A stretch of 64,000 nucleotides of DNA from Streptomyces atratus (GCF_900119365.1 NZ_FPJO01000012.1:142562-206561); one strand, 5' to 3'; shown: positions 8,898 through 17,999, counted from the first letter of the stretch. A program made the numbers and translations. The notes: generated from the sequence alone by a model not told the origin.

Positions 8898-9908
8898 GTG
8901 CTGGAGATAGCGGGGATCGGGGCAGCGGAGGAGCGGATCTACCGCCACCTGGTGGAGGTACGAGGTGCGGGCGTGGACGAGATCGTCCAACGGCTCCACA
9001 TCCGGGAACGCGAGGCGGCGTCGCTTCTGTCCTCCCTGCATGACAAAGGCCTGGTCGGGCGGCTGCCGGGCGACGGCGGCATGCGGTACGTACCCGTCCC
9101 GCCGGACGTGGCGCTGCAGCCTCTGCTGGCGCGCGGCCAAGAAGCGCTGGAGTGGGCGCGGCGTGGAGTGGAGCAGCTGGCCGAGGAGTACCGGGCGGGC
9201 GGCCGGCGCCATGACGCCGGGCAACTGGTCGAGGTGATCACTGGGGCCGGCGCCATCCGTCAGCAGCTGCGCCAACTCGCCTACGGGGCCCGCAGTGACC
9301 TGCGGTGGTTCTGCAAGGCCGATCCCGTGGCGCTGCGCGCCCAGGACAACGACGAGGAGTTCGAGCTGCTCGCCCAGGGCATCCGCTACGAGGCGATCTA
9401 CGAACGGGCCTGCCTGGAGCAGCCCGGCATGGTCGACAACGTCGCCCAGGGCATCCGCGCCGGTGAAGTGGCCCGTGCCACCAGCGCACTCCCCGTGCGC
9501 ATGGTCATCGTCGACAGCTCTGTCGCCGTCTGCCCGCTGATGCCGGGCAGCACGACCGGCGCCCGCGGCGAGCCGACCGCCGCGATCATCCGCAGCAGCA
9601 CTCTCCTGGACGCCCTCGTCGCCCTGTTCGACATCCAGTGGGCGGCGGGGACCCCACTGCACGTCACGGAGGCGGGCGAGCTGGCCGACTTCGCCGACGG
9701 CATGGGACCGGGCGGCAGTCTCGCCGACGACGAGCGCTATCTGCTCTCCCTGGTCGTCGCGGGCGTGACGGACAAGGCGATCGCCACCCAGCTGCGTGTC
9801 AGCCACCGCACGGTGCAGCGCCGGATCACCGCGCTGATGCAGCGGGCGGGCGCGACGACGCGTACGCAGCTGGTGTGGCAGGCGGCGCGGCGCGACTGGC
9901 TGTCTTAG
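8898..9908 (+). CDS. LuxR-type transcriptional regulator with TrmB-like N-terminal domain
   Basis: The 336-aa protein has an N-terminal winged-helix of TrmB type (IYRHLVEVRGAGVDEIVQRL), a middle domain of unknown ligand (roughly residues 90-250) and a C-terminal LuxR helix-turn-helix (DKAIATQLRVSHRTVQRRI, residues about 290-325). The GTG at 8898 is preceded by a GGGAGAGG ribosome binding site; upstream in-frame codons lack one. Regulators of this architecture are frequently found next to secreted subtilases in Streptomyces, and here the gene is convergent with one, so control of that protease is a reasonable inference. Confidence 0.88.
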   Translation: MLEIAGIGAAEERIYRHLVEVRGAGVDEIVQRLHIREREAASLLSSLHDKGLVGRLPGDGGMRYVPVPPDVALQPLLARGQEALEWARRGVEQLAEEYRAGGRRHDAGQLVEVITGAGAIRQQLRQLAYGARSDLRWFCKADPVALRAQDNDEEFELLAQGIRYEAIYERACLEQPGMVDNVAQGIRAGEVARATSALPVRMVIVDSSVAVCPLMPGSTTGARGEPTAAIIRSSTLLDALVALFDIQWAAGTPLHVTEAGELADFADGMGPGGSLADDERYLLSLVVAGVTDKAIATQLRVSHRTVQRRITALMQRAGATTRTQLVWQAARRDWLS

Positions 9909-9915
9909 GACGCAC

Positions 9916-9947
9916 GGAAGCCGCGACCGGGGCCGGTCGCGGCTTCC
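9916..9947. terminator. Bidirectional terminator hairpin
   Basis: A perfect 15-bp inverted repeat (9916-9930 with 9933-9947) sits between the convergent LuxR and subtilase genes. It has no T-run, as is usual in Streptomyces, and would serve both transcripts. Confidence 0.85.
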
Positions 9948-9959
9948 GGATCTCGCGTA

Positions 9960-12900
9960 CTACCTCAGCGCGTACGCCCGCTCGATCTCCTGCGTCACCT
10001 CGTTGCCCGCGTCGTCCCAGGCGCGGACCCGCAGCGTGACGTACCCGCTGGTGCGGGCAGTCGAGGGGTGGGTGACCCGGACGCGGTAGGCGCCGTCGCC
10101 CCGGGCGGAAGCCCTCGCCGCCCGCCAGTGCCCGCCGTCGTCGTACGAGACGGACACCTCCATGCCCTTCACGGAACGGCCCGTCAGACCGTCCTGGTGA
10201 CGGGCGCTCACTCCGAAGGCGAAGGACCCGGAGTCAGGGGCGGAGCCCTGGAGGTCGGTGGCCACGTCGTAGTCGAGCTGGAGGAGGGGAATCAGGGACT
10301 CCTTGCCCTCGGCCGGGCGAGGGGCCGTGAACGACCAGCGGGTGCTGGTGGCCCGCGAGAGGGTGCCCTCGGGGCTGGTGCGCTTCACGTCCAGGTCCAA
10401 CTGGTAACGGCCGTTGTCCCCGCCCGCGGGGAAGGTGCCCCACGCCCGGGGGCCTTCGGCGAGGATCTCGCCGTCGCGACGCAGTACGGCGCGGGTCTCG
10501 TCGGGGTAGGGGGTGTCGGCGCCCTTGCGGGGCAGGGCGTAGCCGTAGTGGCCGGAGGCGGTGTCGGTGAACTCGGGGATCCCTATGGTCAGCTGGTCGC
10601 CCTTGCGGTGGGCGAGCCCTTCGACACCTCGGGGGATCGCCGGGCGCACCACGGGGGCGTACCAGCTCTCCGTGGCGTGCTCACCGGGCCGGTAGGTGCG
10701 CAGGGGGCCGAACATGCCGGTCCCCACTGCCTGGATCGCCCAGGTGTTGCGGGGGTTGACCCAGTGCAGCCACCGGGTGTCGGCGGGACCGCTCAGGTAC
10801 TCCGTCCGCGCCTGCCCGGTGCGGACGTACCGGGACCGAATGGAGAGGTACACGTCCTCCCCCTCCCACGGACGCCAGGACGGCCGGTCCTCCGCGACGT
10901 AGCGCGCCCCGCCCGTGTCCGGGTAGCGCGAGACCACGGTGGCCGTGTTCTTCGGCCCGACTTTGTGGACCACGTGCTCGGGGACGCGCTGTTGGGCGAC
11001 CTGCACGACGTCGTAGAGGTAGGGGCTTTCCGGGGTCCCCTTCAACTCCAGCACGGCGCCCGGCGCGCGCAGCCGCTGCGCGGTGGCGTGGGAGGCGTAC
11101 AGCCCGATCGCGGGCAGTCGCTGGCTCACCGGCTGCCAGGTCGCGGCCGCGTACCTGTTGCCGCCGGCGGTGGTGACGGCGGCCGCGGCTCCGGCTCGGG
11201 CGGCCGAGGTCACCGCCTCGTCGTACTCCACCCCCTCCAGTTCCACGAGCACCGCCGTTCCGCGGACGTCCGTGCCCCGTGCGCGCAGCGCCGCGTAGTC
11301 CTCGGGGCGTCCGTGACCGGCGTCCACCACCCGCAGGCGCCGCACGCCGTCCACGGCGGGGGAGTTGTGGAGCAGACGGACGGGGACACCGGCCGCGGCG
11401 GTGGCGGAGATTGCGCGTGCGCGGAGCATCGGTGCGGTCAGCTGCCAGCGGGAGGTGAACTCGAAGGTTCCCTCGGTGAACTCCTCGGTGGGCGTGACGT
11501 AGAGGAGCTGTCCGCCGCTGTGTCCGCTGCCGAAGAAGCTGGCGAACTCCCGGTCGCCGGTTTTCCAGTGGGTGGAGAAGACCATCGGGCCCCGCTGCTC
11601 GGCCGGCTTGGGGGTCCGGATCTCCACGGGGACCGCCTTGCGTGCGTCGAGCACCAGCTCCGTGGCGCCGCCCACCCGCAGGTGGGGGTTGACCACCAGG
11701 CTGTTGGTGACGTTGTCCTCCGTCGACTGCGTGATGACGCCGTGCAGGTAGTACATGCCCTCGGGCACGTCCACCGTCAGGCTCTGCCCCGCCGGCACCT
11801 CCTGGACGACATCGAAGCGGCCCGTGGGACCCAGCAGGATCAGCGGGAAGACGGTCGCCGGCTGCCCGGCGCGGTCGATGCCGCGCACGGTGACCTTGTG
11901 CGTGACCGGGTCCTTCACCGCGGAGAGGACGGTGTGCGTGACGGCCTGTCCGTCGGCCGAGGTGGCGGTGAGGCGGCCGCTGTAGACGCCCTCCGGCAGC
12001 GCGGGCGCGTCGAGGGTCACGGTCACGTCGGTGGTGCCGTGGGCGTCCACGGTGACCTGCGCGGGGGCGCCTATGGTGCCTGCCGGGGCCGGGGAGCCGT
12101 AGAGCTTGTCGAAGGTGGTGTCCAGCGTGAGCGAGACGGGCGCGTCGCCGTCGTTGGTGTAGGTGACGCTCACCTGCCGCGGGCCCGCGTCCGGTGCCAG
12201 GGCGCCGAAGGTGGTGGTGCCGGTGGCGCGCACCTGCTGGCGCACCGAGCGGGCCACGTCCACCCGGCCGGTGCCCTGCTCGTAGACCGTCTGGTCGGAG
12301 GCGGTACGCGTCGTGCTCATCAACGCGTCCTTGAGCTGCTGGGCGCTCCAGTCGGGGTGGCGCCCGGCCAGGATCGCTGCCGCGCCCGCCACGTGCGGGG
12401 TCGCCATGGACGTACCCGACGCGGCGGTGTAGGCCACGTCCACCGGGTTGCCCATGGACGTGCCGGCCGCGCGGGCGGCGACGATGCCGACGCCGGGGGC
12501 GGTGAGGTCGGGCTTGACGCCGTTGTCCCCGACGCGCGGGCCGCGGCTGGAGAAGGGGGCCAGCTTGTCGTCGCGGTCGACGGCGCCCACGGTCAGTGCG
12601 CTCGCCGCGGCGCCCGGGGAGCCTACTGAGTAGTCGGAGCCCGTGTTGCCCGCCGCGACGACGAAGAGGGTGCCGGTCTCCTCGCTGAGGCCGTTGAGGA
12701 CGAGGCTGAGTACGTCCGTGCCGTCGGTGGGCTGGCCGCCCAGGCTCATGCTGACGATGTCGGCGCCCGAGTGGGCGGCCCAGTCCATGCCGCCCATGAT
12801 GGCGGAGTACGAGCCGGAGCCGCCGTCGTCGAGCACCTTGCCTATCAGCAGCCGTGCCCCCGGTGCCACGCCCTTGCGCGAGCCGCCCGAGGCGGTGCCG

Positions 12901-13799
12901 CTGCCGGCGATGGTGGAGGCGACATGGGTGCCGTGGCCGTGGCCGTCGTTCGCGGTGGGCTCGTCGGTGAAGTTGCGTGCTTCGCCGAGTTTCCCGGCCA
13001 GGTCGGGGTGGGTGGCGTCGACGCCGGTGTCCAGGACGGCGACGGTCGCGCCGTTTCCGTCGTAGCCGGCCTTCCACGCCTCGGGCGCACCGATCTGCGC
13101 GGTGCTGCGATCGAGGGAGGCGTGGACCTTCGCGTCCAGCCACAGCTTCTCGACGCCGCCCTCGAAGGCCGCGTTCTTGAAAGCAGAGTTCTTGGAAGAA
13201 GAGTTCTTGGAAGCGTTCTTCGCGCCGCCCTCGGCGCTGCTCTTGGCGAGCGCGTCGTCGTCGATGGCCTTCCAGAAGCGCCCGGCCTGCTTCTTGTCCG
13301 CCTTCAGTGCCGAGCCGCGCAGGCTCTTGATGACCAGGCCCTTGCGCGAACCGGTGGGCGCTCCCTTGGACGTGGGGTTCGTGCCGCCGGTGTAGCGGGC
13401 GATCAGCGGGATGGCGGAGGTGTGGGCGTCGTCGTACCCCTGCTTGACCAGGGAGGTGATGTTGAACAGCTGCCGGTCCAGTTTGCCGGAGGCGATGTAC
13501 GGGAGCGCGGCGCGGGGCAGCACGTACAGCTGCTTGTCGATCTCCAGCTGGGTGAAGTCGGCCTGCGAAGCGCCCGAGGCCGGCTCGACGGAGACGGCCT
13601 TCCGGCCGCCGGGGAAGGTCTCCAGCCGCACCCGGTCACCGGTCACGAGCGTGACGGAGCTGACCTGGGGACGGCCGGCGGAGTTCGCGCCGATGGAGGC
13701 GGGCGCCGGGGCGGCGCTCGCGCCGGAGGAGGTGGGGGCCAAGGTGGCGATGAGGACTCCTGCCGCCAGTACGGCGGCAGAGCGATACCGTCTGTGCAT
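9960..13799 (-). CDS. Secreted subtilisin-family serine peptidase (S8), large multidomain
   Basis: The 1279-aa exported protease starts with a signal peptide (MHRRYRSAAVLAAGVLIATL, then Ala-rich). A propeptide region follows with SVTLVTGDRVRLETFPGG. The S8 catalytic triad is complete: Asp in VAVLDTGVDATHP (about 256), His in GHGTHVAST (about 291) and Ser in GTSMATPHVAGAA (about 465). A PA-like insertion and Ig-like/fibronectin-like C-terminal regions fill the rest. A short Lys/Asn/Ser-rich repeat lies near residue 200. The ATG at 13799 is preceded by GGAAAGG; an in-frame extension to 13910 has no signal peptide and is rejected. The neighbouring convergent LuxR protein is a likely regulator. 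The 3.8-kb gene is much larger than single-domain subtilisins and is bounded by direct repeats. Confidence 0.92.
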   Translation of the reverse strand: MHRRYRSAAVLAAGVLIATLAPTSSGASAAPAPASIGANSAGRPQVSSVTLVTGDRVRLETFPGGRKAVSVEPASGASQADFTQLEIDKQLYVLPRAALPYIASGKLDRQLFNITSLVKQGYDDAHTSAIPLIARYTGGTNPTSKGAPTGSRKGLVIKSLRGSALKADKKQAGRFWKAIDDDALAKSSAEGGAKNASKNSSSKNSAFKNAAFEGGVEKLWLDAKVHASLDRSTAQIGAPEAWKAGYDGNGATVAVLDTGVDATHPDLAGKLGEARNFTDEPTANDGHGHGTHVASTIAGSGTASGGSRKGVAPGARLLIGKVLDDGGSGSYSAIMGGMDWAAHSGADIVSMSLGGQPTDGTDVLSLVLNGLSEETGTLFVVAAGNTGSDYSVGSPGAAASALTVGAVDRDDKLAPFSSRGPRVGDNGVKPDLTAPGVGIVAARAAGTSMGNPVDVAYTAASGTSMATPHVAGAAAILAGRHPDWSAQQLKDALMSTTRTASDQTVYEQGTGRVDVARSVRQQVRATGTTTFGALAPDAGPRQVSVTYTNDGDAPVSLTLDTTFDKLYGSPAPAGTIGAPAQVTVDAHGTTDVTVTLDAPALPEGVYSGRLTATSADGQAVTHTVLSAVKDPVTHKVTVRGIDRAGQPATVFPLILLGPTGRFDVVQEVPAGQSLTVDVPEGMYYLHGVITQSTEDNVTNSLVVNPHLRVGGATELVLDARKAVPVEIRTPKPAEQRGPMVFSTHWKTGDREFASFFGSGHSGGQLLYVTPTEEFTEGTFEFTSRWQLTAPMLRARAISATAAAGVPVRLLHNSPAVDGVRRLRVVDAGHGRPEDYAALRARGTDVRGTAVLVELEGVEYDEAVTSAARAGAAAAVTTAGGNRYAAATWQPVSQRLPAIGLYASHATAQRLRAPGAVLELKGTPESPYLYDVVQVAQQRVPEHVVHKVGPKNTATVVSRYPDTGGARYVAEDRPSWRPWEGEDVYLSIRSRYVRTGQARTEYLSGPADTRWLHWVNPRNTWAIQAVGTGMFGPLRTYRPGEHATESWYAPVVRPAIPRGVEGLAHRKGDQLTIGIPEFTDTASGHYGYALPRKGADTPYPDETRAVLRRDGEILAEGPRAWGTFPAGGDNGRYQLDLDVKRTSPEGTLSRATSTRWSFTAPRPAEGKESLIPLLQLDYDVATDLQGSAPDSGSFAFGVSARHQDGLTGRSVKGMEVSVSYDDGGHWRAARASARGDGAYRVRVTHPSTARTSGYVTLRVRAWDDAGNEVTQEIERAYALR
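13171..13215 (-). repeat. Three 15-bp tandem repeats inside the subtilase gene
   Basis: Three consecutive 15-base units built on GTTCTTGGAAG (plus-strand reading) encode a low-complexity Lys/Asn/Ser segment (KNSSSKNSAFKN) between the propeptide and the catalytic domain. Unit number could vary by slippage. The segment probably forms a flexible linker that is cut on maturation; that role is inferred. Confidence 0.8.
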
Positions 13800-14158
13800 C
13801 GGAACCTTTCCAGGAGGCAAGGAGATGGACACGCGGTGCGGCTCAAGACTGGGGCCCCACTGATCGGCCGCACCAGCCTTTTCCCTGCCGTGCTTGCGAC
13901 ATGTCGCCAAAACGACACGGTGTGCTCCACCGCGCGTACCAGCGGAATCACCGGGGCCGAGCGGCCCCTCCTCGTCACCGGCAACGGCCTCGTCGCCCGG
14001 AACTTCGCCGGCTGAACCGGGCGCGGAGCCCGACGCCCTTTCCCGCCCGGACGGGCCCGGGGACGGGGCGAGGAAGACCGCACCCGGCCGTGCGCGGGTG
14101 CCGGGGCACCATGCGCCCGCCGTACGCCCCGCCCCGGGCTCGTAGAATCGAGCCCACC
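13800..14158. other. Intergenic region between subtilase and cysteine desulfurase, with direct repeat copy B
   Basis: No gene is supported here. The region holds the subtilase promoter on the minus strand (not resolved), then repeat copy B at 13968-14142. Copy B carries the last 15 codons of a lost membrane protein gene (LLVTGNGLVARNFAG, stop at 14013-14015) and the promoter region of the cysteine desulfurase gene. Compared with copy A at 8658-8786 it contains about 45 additional bases in the middle. The open frame that runs into the desulfurase gene from 13901 is not a credible extension, since it reads through the promoter and has no start signal. Confidence 0.75.
14143..14148 (+). promoter_or_regulatory. 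Probable -10 element of the cysteine desulfurase gene
   Basis: TAGAAT lies 10 bases before the ATG at 14159 and there is no ribosome binding site, which predicts a leaderless mRNA. No clear -35 is visible. The equivalent position in repeat copy A has lost the hexamer. Confidence 0.55.
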
Positions 14159-15328
14159 ATGGCTTACCTCGACCACGCCGCGACCACGCCGATGCTTCCG
14201 GAAGCGATCGAGGCGATGACCGCCCAGCTCGCCGTCACCGGCAACGCGTCCTCACTGCACGCCGCCGGGCGCCGGGCCCGCCGTACCGTCGAGGAGTCGA
14301 GAGAGACCCTCGCCGATGCGCTCGGCGCACGCCCCAGCGAGGTGGTCTTCACCTCCGGCGGCACCGAGGCCGACAACCTCGCCGTGAAGGGCCTGTACTG
14401 GGCCCGCCGCGACGCCGCCCCCCGCCGCACCCGGGTGCTGGCCAGCCCCGTCGAGCACCACGCGGTGCTGGACGCCGTCGACTGGCTCGCCGAACACGAG
14501 GGCGCGAACGTCGAATACCTCCCCGTCGACCGGCACGGACGCGTCCACCCGGACGCCCTGCGCGAGGCGATCCTCCGCGACCCCGGCGATGTCGCGATGG
14601 TCACCGTGATGTGGGCCAACAACGAGATCGGCACCATCATGCCGGTACGCGAACTGGCCGACGTGGCCCGTGAGTTCGATGTGCCGATGCATGCGGACGC
14701 GGTGCAGGCCTTCGGGCAGCTGGAGGTCGACTTCGCCCGGTCCGGGCTGGCCGCGATGACGGTCAGCGCACACAAGATCGGCGGTCCGTTCGGCATCGGC
14801 GCGCTGCTGCTCGGCCGCGAATACACCCCCGTACCCGTGCTCCACGGCGGCGGCCAGGAGCGGCACGTCCGCTCGGGCACCCTCGATGTGCCCGCCATCG
14901 CCTCCTTCGCCCTCGCGGGGCGGCTGGCCGCCGACGGACGCGAGGAGTTCGCCCGCGAGATCGGCGGACTCCGCGACGAACTGGTCGCGGCCGTGCGGGC
15001 GGCCGTGCCCGATGCCGTCCTCGGCGGCGACCCGGCCCCCGGCGGCCGGCTCCCCGCCAACGCCCACTTCACCTTCCCCGGCTGCGAGGGCGACTCCCTG
15101 CTCCTGCTGCTGGACGCCCAGGGCATCGAATGCTCCACCGGCTCCGCCTGCACCGCCGGGATCGCCCAGCCCAGCCACGTACTGCTGGCCACCGGCACCG
15201 ACCCGGACCTGGCCCGCGGCACCCTGCGCTTCTCGCTCGGCCACACGTCCACCCGGCAGGACATCGACGAGGTCGCCCGCGCGATCGGACCGGCGGTGGA
15301 GCGGGCGCGCACTGCGGGACTCAGCTGA
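14159..15328 (+). CDS. Cysteine desulfurase (NifS/IscS-like, class V aminotransferase)
   Basis: The 389-aa PLP enzyme converts cysteine to alanine and passes sulfane sulfur to acceptors. The start MAYLDHAATTPM is the family N-terminus. The PLP Lys is K206 in SAHKIGGPFG, and the active-site Cys is C325 in the loop ECSTGSACTAG. Length is typical. It is followed, after one gene on the other strand, by mnmA. The enzyme is therefore the likely sulfur donor for tRNA 2-thiouridine, and it may also serve other pathways. The start has no Shine-Dalgarno sequence and lies next to a -10-like TAGAAT. Confidence 0.93.
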   Translation: MAYLDHAATTPMLPEAIEAMTAQLAVTGNASSLHAAGRRARRTVEESRETLADALGARPSEVVFTSGGTEADNLAVKGLYWARRDAAPRRTRVLASPVEHHAVLDAVDWLAEHEGANVEYLPVDRHGRVHPDALREAILRDPGDVAMVTVMWANNEIGTIMPVRELADVAREFDVPMHADAVQAFGQLEVDFARSGLAAMTVSAHKIGGPFGIGALLLGREYTPVPVLHGGGQERHVRSGTLDVPAIASFALAGRLAADGREEFAREIGGLRDELVAAVRAAVPDAVLGGDPAPGGRLPANAHFTFPGCEGDSLLLLLDAQGIECSTGSACTAGIAQPSHVLLATGTDPDLARGTLRFSLGHTSTRQDIDEVARAIGPAVERARTAGLS

Positions 15329-15341
15329 CTCCGGCCGATCC

Positions 15342-15368
15342 GGGCCCGTCCGGCGGCCGGCCGGGCCC
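15342..15368. terminator. Terminator hairpin between convergent genes
   Basis: GGGCCCGTCCGGC (15342-15354) pairs with GCCGGCCGGGCCC (15356-15368) with one wobble; the real loop is about five bases once the inner pairs open. It lies between the cysteine desulfurase and amidase stops and can serve both. Confidence 0.7.
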
Positions 15369-15393
15369 CGCGGTCACCCCGTGTGCCGGGCGG

Positions 15394-16074
15394 TCACCGC
15401 TTGTCCGCCGCCCGCACCAGCTTCAGATACCGGTCCCAGTCCCAGTGCTTGCCCGGATCGGTGTGGTCCGTGCCCGGCACCTCCACGTGCCCGACGATGT
15501 GCTCCCGGTCCGCCGGTATCCCGTACCGCCCGCAGATCGCCGCTGTGAGCCGCGCAGAGGCCCCGTACATCGCCGCCGTGAAGTCCTGCGGCCGGTCCAC
15601 GAAGCCCTCGTGCTCTATGCCGACGCTGCGCTCGTTGTACGACCTGTTCCCCGCGTGGAACGCCACATCCAGCTCACGGATCATCTGCGTCACATGGCCG
15701 TCCTTGCGCACCACGTAGTGCGCCGCCGCTCCGTGTCCCGGGTCCTGGAAGACCTTCACCGCACTCTGATAGCTGCCCTGGGTGACGTGGATGACGACCC
15801 GGTCGATCGTGTAGTCGTCGGGGCGGTCGGCCCGCCGCCAGTTCGCCGAGGACGCCGCTATCCACTGGGCCCGCGCGAAATCCACCTCGCCGGGCTTGCG
15901 GGGCTTCTCCACCCCTGGCAGCCGCCACCAGGCATGCTCCAGCTGCTCGCGTGCCAGCAGGGCCGTGCCCGCGGCCGTGACCGCGGCGCCGATCAGCAGC
16001 CCGCGCCGGCTGATGCCGTGCCCGGACTTCGCGCCCCCGGAGCTCTTGGCGCCCGATGTCCCCTTGGTCCCCAT
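15394..16074 (-). CDS. N-acetylmuramoyl-L-alanine amidase, Tat-exported (Amidase_2/PGRP fold)
   Basis: The 226-aa protein cleaves the amide between MurNAc and the peptide stem of peptidoglycan, outside the cell. A twin-arginine signal is present (ISRRGLLIGAAVTAAGTALL), preceded by a Gly/Ser/Lys-rich n-region. The amidase domain shows zinc-ligand positions in VVIHVTQG, VGHVEVPG and TDHTDPGKHWDW, and a conserved SVGIEHEGFV stretch. The ATG at 16074 is chosen; longer in-frame options add 94 residues without features. It sits on the opposite strand between cysteine desulfurase and mnmA and diverges from mnmA with only 61 bases between starts, so the two promoters must overlap. Confidence 0.9.
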   Translation of the reverse strand: MGTKGTSGAKSSGGAKSGHGISRRGLLIGAAVTAAGTALLAREQLEHAWWRLPGVEKPRKPGEVDFARAQWIAASSANWRRADRPDDYTIDRVVIHVTQGSYQSAVKVFQDPGHGAAAHYVVRKDGHVTQMIRELDVAFHAGNRSYNERSVGIEHEGFVDRPQDFTAAMYGASARLTAAICGRYGIPADREHIVGHVEVPGTDHTDPGKHWDWDRYLKLVRAADKR

Positions 16075-16135
16075 GTGATCCACAACGCATATCCGAGAGC
16101 GTTCGGTTCCCGGCGCCCCGTACCCTGGTGGAGCT

Positions 16136-17272
16136 ATGACTGAGACTTCCCAGCGCCCCCTCCGTGTGCTCGCCGCCATGTCGGGCGGTGTCGACTCCGC
16201 CGTCGCCGCGGCCCGCGCCGCCGAGGCGGGCCACGACGTGACCGGTGTGCACCTCGCCCTCTCCGCCAACCCGCAGTCCTTCCGTACCGGAGCGCGCGGC
16301 TGTTGCACGATCGAGGACTCCCGCGACGCCCGCCGGGCCGCGGACGTCATCGGCATCCCGTTCTACGTCTGGGACCTGGCGGAACGCTTCCGCGAGGACG
16401 TCGTGGACGATTTCATCGCCGAGTACGAGGCGGGCCGCACGCCCAACCCCTGCCTGCGCTGCAACGAGAAGATCAAGTTCGCCGCGCTCCTGGACAAGGC
16501 CCTCGCGCTGGGCTTCGACGCGGTCTGTACCGGCCACTACGCCACCGTCGTCCTCGACGAGGACGGCAGCCGCGAGCTGCACCGCGCCTCCGACATGGCC
16601 AAGGACCAGTCGTACGTCCTCGGCGTCCTGGACGAGAAGCAGCTCGCCCACGCGATGTTCCCGCTCGGCGACACCCTCACCACCAAGGACGAGATCCGCG
16701 CCGAGGCCGAGCGCCGGGGCCTCGCGGTCGCCAAGAAGCCCGACAGCCACGACATCTGCTTCATCGCCGACGGCGACACCCAGGGCTTCCTGGCGAGCCG
16801 GCTCGGCGGCAAGGCGGAGGGCGACATCCTCGACGAGTCGGGCACGAAGGTCGGCACCCACGAGGGTGCCTTCGGCTTCACCATCGGCCAGCGCAAGGGC
16901 CTGCGCATCGGCCACCCCGCCCCCGACGGCAAGCCGCGCTACGTCCTGGACATCTCCCCGGTGAACAACACGGTGACGGTCGGCCCGGTCGAAGCCCTCG
17001 ACGTCACCGCCCTCACCGCCATCAAGCCCCGCTGGTGCGGCACGGCCCCGACCGCCCCCGGCACCTACACCGCCCAGCTCCGCGCCCACGGCGGCGAGAC
17101 CGAGGTCACGGCCGAACTCGTCGACGGCACCCTGAACGTCACCTTCACCGAGCCGGTAAGGGGCGTGGCCCCCGGCCAGGCGGTCGTCCTGTACGACGGC
17201 ACCCGCGTGGTCGGCTCGGCGACGATCGCCACGACGGTACGGCGGGAGAGGGCGGCGGCAACACCCGGCTGA
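16136..17272 (+). CDS. mnmA: tRNA-specific 2-thiouridylase MnmA
   Basis: The 378-aa enzyme thiolates U34 of the Lys, Glu and Gln tRNAs using ATP and a persulfide. The ATP PP-loop SGGVDS is at residues 16-21. The two catalytic cysteines are C106 in NPCLRCN and C208 in HDICFIAD. tRNA-binding and OB-like C-terminal parts follow (GQRKGLRIG, GQAVVLYDG). The start ATG is clear, with a weak GGTGGAG in front. The nearby cysteine desulfurase upstream is its probable sulfur source. Confidence 0.96.
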   Translation: MTETSQRPLRVLAAMSGGVDSAVAAARAAEAGHDVTGVHLALSANPQSFRTGARGCCTIEDSRDARRAADVIGIPFYVWDLAERFREDVVDDFIAEYEAGRTPNPCLRCNEKIKFAALLDKALALGFDAVCTGHYATVVLDEDGSRELHRASDMAKDQSYVLGVLDEKQLAHAMFPLGDTLTTKDEIRAEAERRGLAVAKKPDSHDICFIADGDTQGFLASRLGGKAEGDILDESGTKVGTHEGAFGFTIGQRKGLRIGHPAPDGKPRYVLDISPVNNTVTVGPVEALDVTALTAIKPRWCGTAPTAPGTYTAQLRAHGGETEVTAELVDGTLNVTFTEPVRGVAPGQAVVLYDGTRVVGSATIATTVRRERAAATPG

Positions 17273-17999
17273 CCGACCCTGGCCCGTCCCGGCCCAGGCT
17301 GACCCGCCGGGGCAGACACTGCCAAGGTGGGCGTCAGCTGGTCTGAGGAAGCCGAGTGGCTGCACGCCCACCCGCACGGCGAGTATGAGACGTGTTTCGA
17401 CGGGGAGGCGGCGGCGCCCGGCGTCGGAGGGCAGCGAGTTCGTGTTCGAGAGCGATGGCTTCACAGGCCGACGCGACGACTGGTAGCGATCACACGGCCC
17501 GACGCGCTGCTCGTATCCACGGGAGCCACGCTTAACGCTCCCGCCTGTCCGCGCTGCACCGCTGGTTCCAGGACAACCTGTGGCTGGTGACGCCCGACAG
17601 GGACACCGTGCACCGCACTAAACGGACCGAGAACCTCATCGAGCTGAGCCCGAAGCCGACTAACGTCAACACTTCATGTACTTGCTCGACGTCACCAGCA
17701 TGGACATTGACCAGGGGCCGGGCCCTGTCAGGCTGCGACACCGCACTGTTGAACACTGGGATACCTGCTGGACTTCCTCACTGAGGAGAGGCCTAGAGGT
17801 TCAGCATCCGGCGCAAGCTGTCGTGGGGCATCTCGCGGAGTTCTGCGGCGATGATTCGTGTGTCCGTCCGTTGAGGTCTTGCGACCACAGATGGCCCGCG
17901 AGGCGATCAAGCGCAGGTCACACAAGGGCCTGAGCAGCCACGCTGTACTGCCGCGCGATCACCGCCTGCACAAATACCAACACCTTCACGGTAATCCAT
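17273..17999. other. Decayed DNA at the edge of the toxin island
   Basis: No intact gene is supported across these 727 bases. Short protein-like pieces occur in different frames: plus strand EFVFESDGFTGRRDDW with a stop near 17485; plus strand LSALHRWFQDNLWLVTPDRD then VHRTKRTENLIELS from about 17549; and minus strand RTDTRIIAAELREMPHDSL then RRMLNL with a stop at 17793-17795. Each is broken by stops or frame changes. GC falls toward the right end. The pattern is that of gene remnants next to a horizontally acquired toxin locus; the parent families are not recognised. Confidence 0.6.

Noticed and set aside
13901..14158. N-terminal extension of cysteine desulfurase from 13901
   Set aside because: It would translate repeat copy B and the probable promoter, and has no start signal; MAYLDHAATTP is the family N-terminus.
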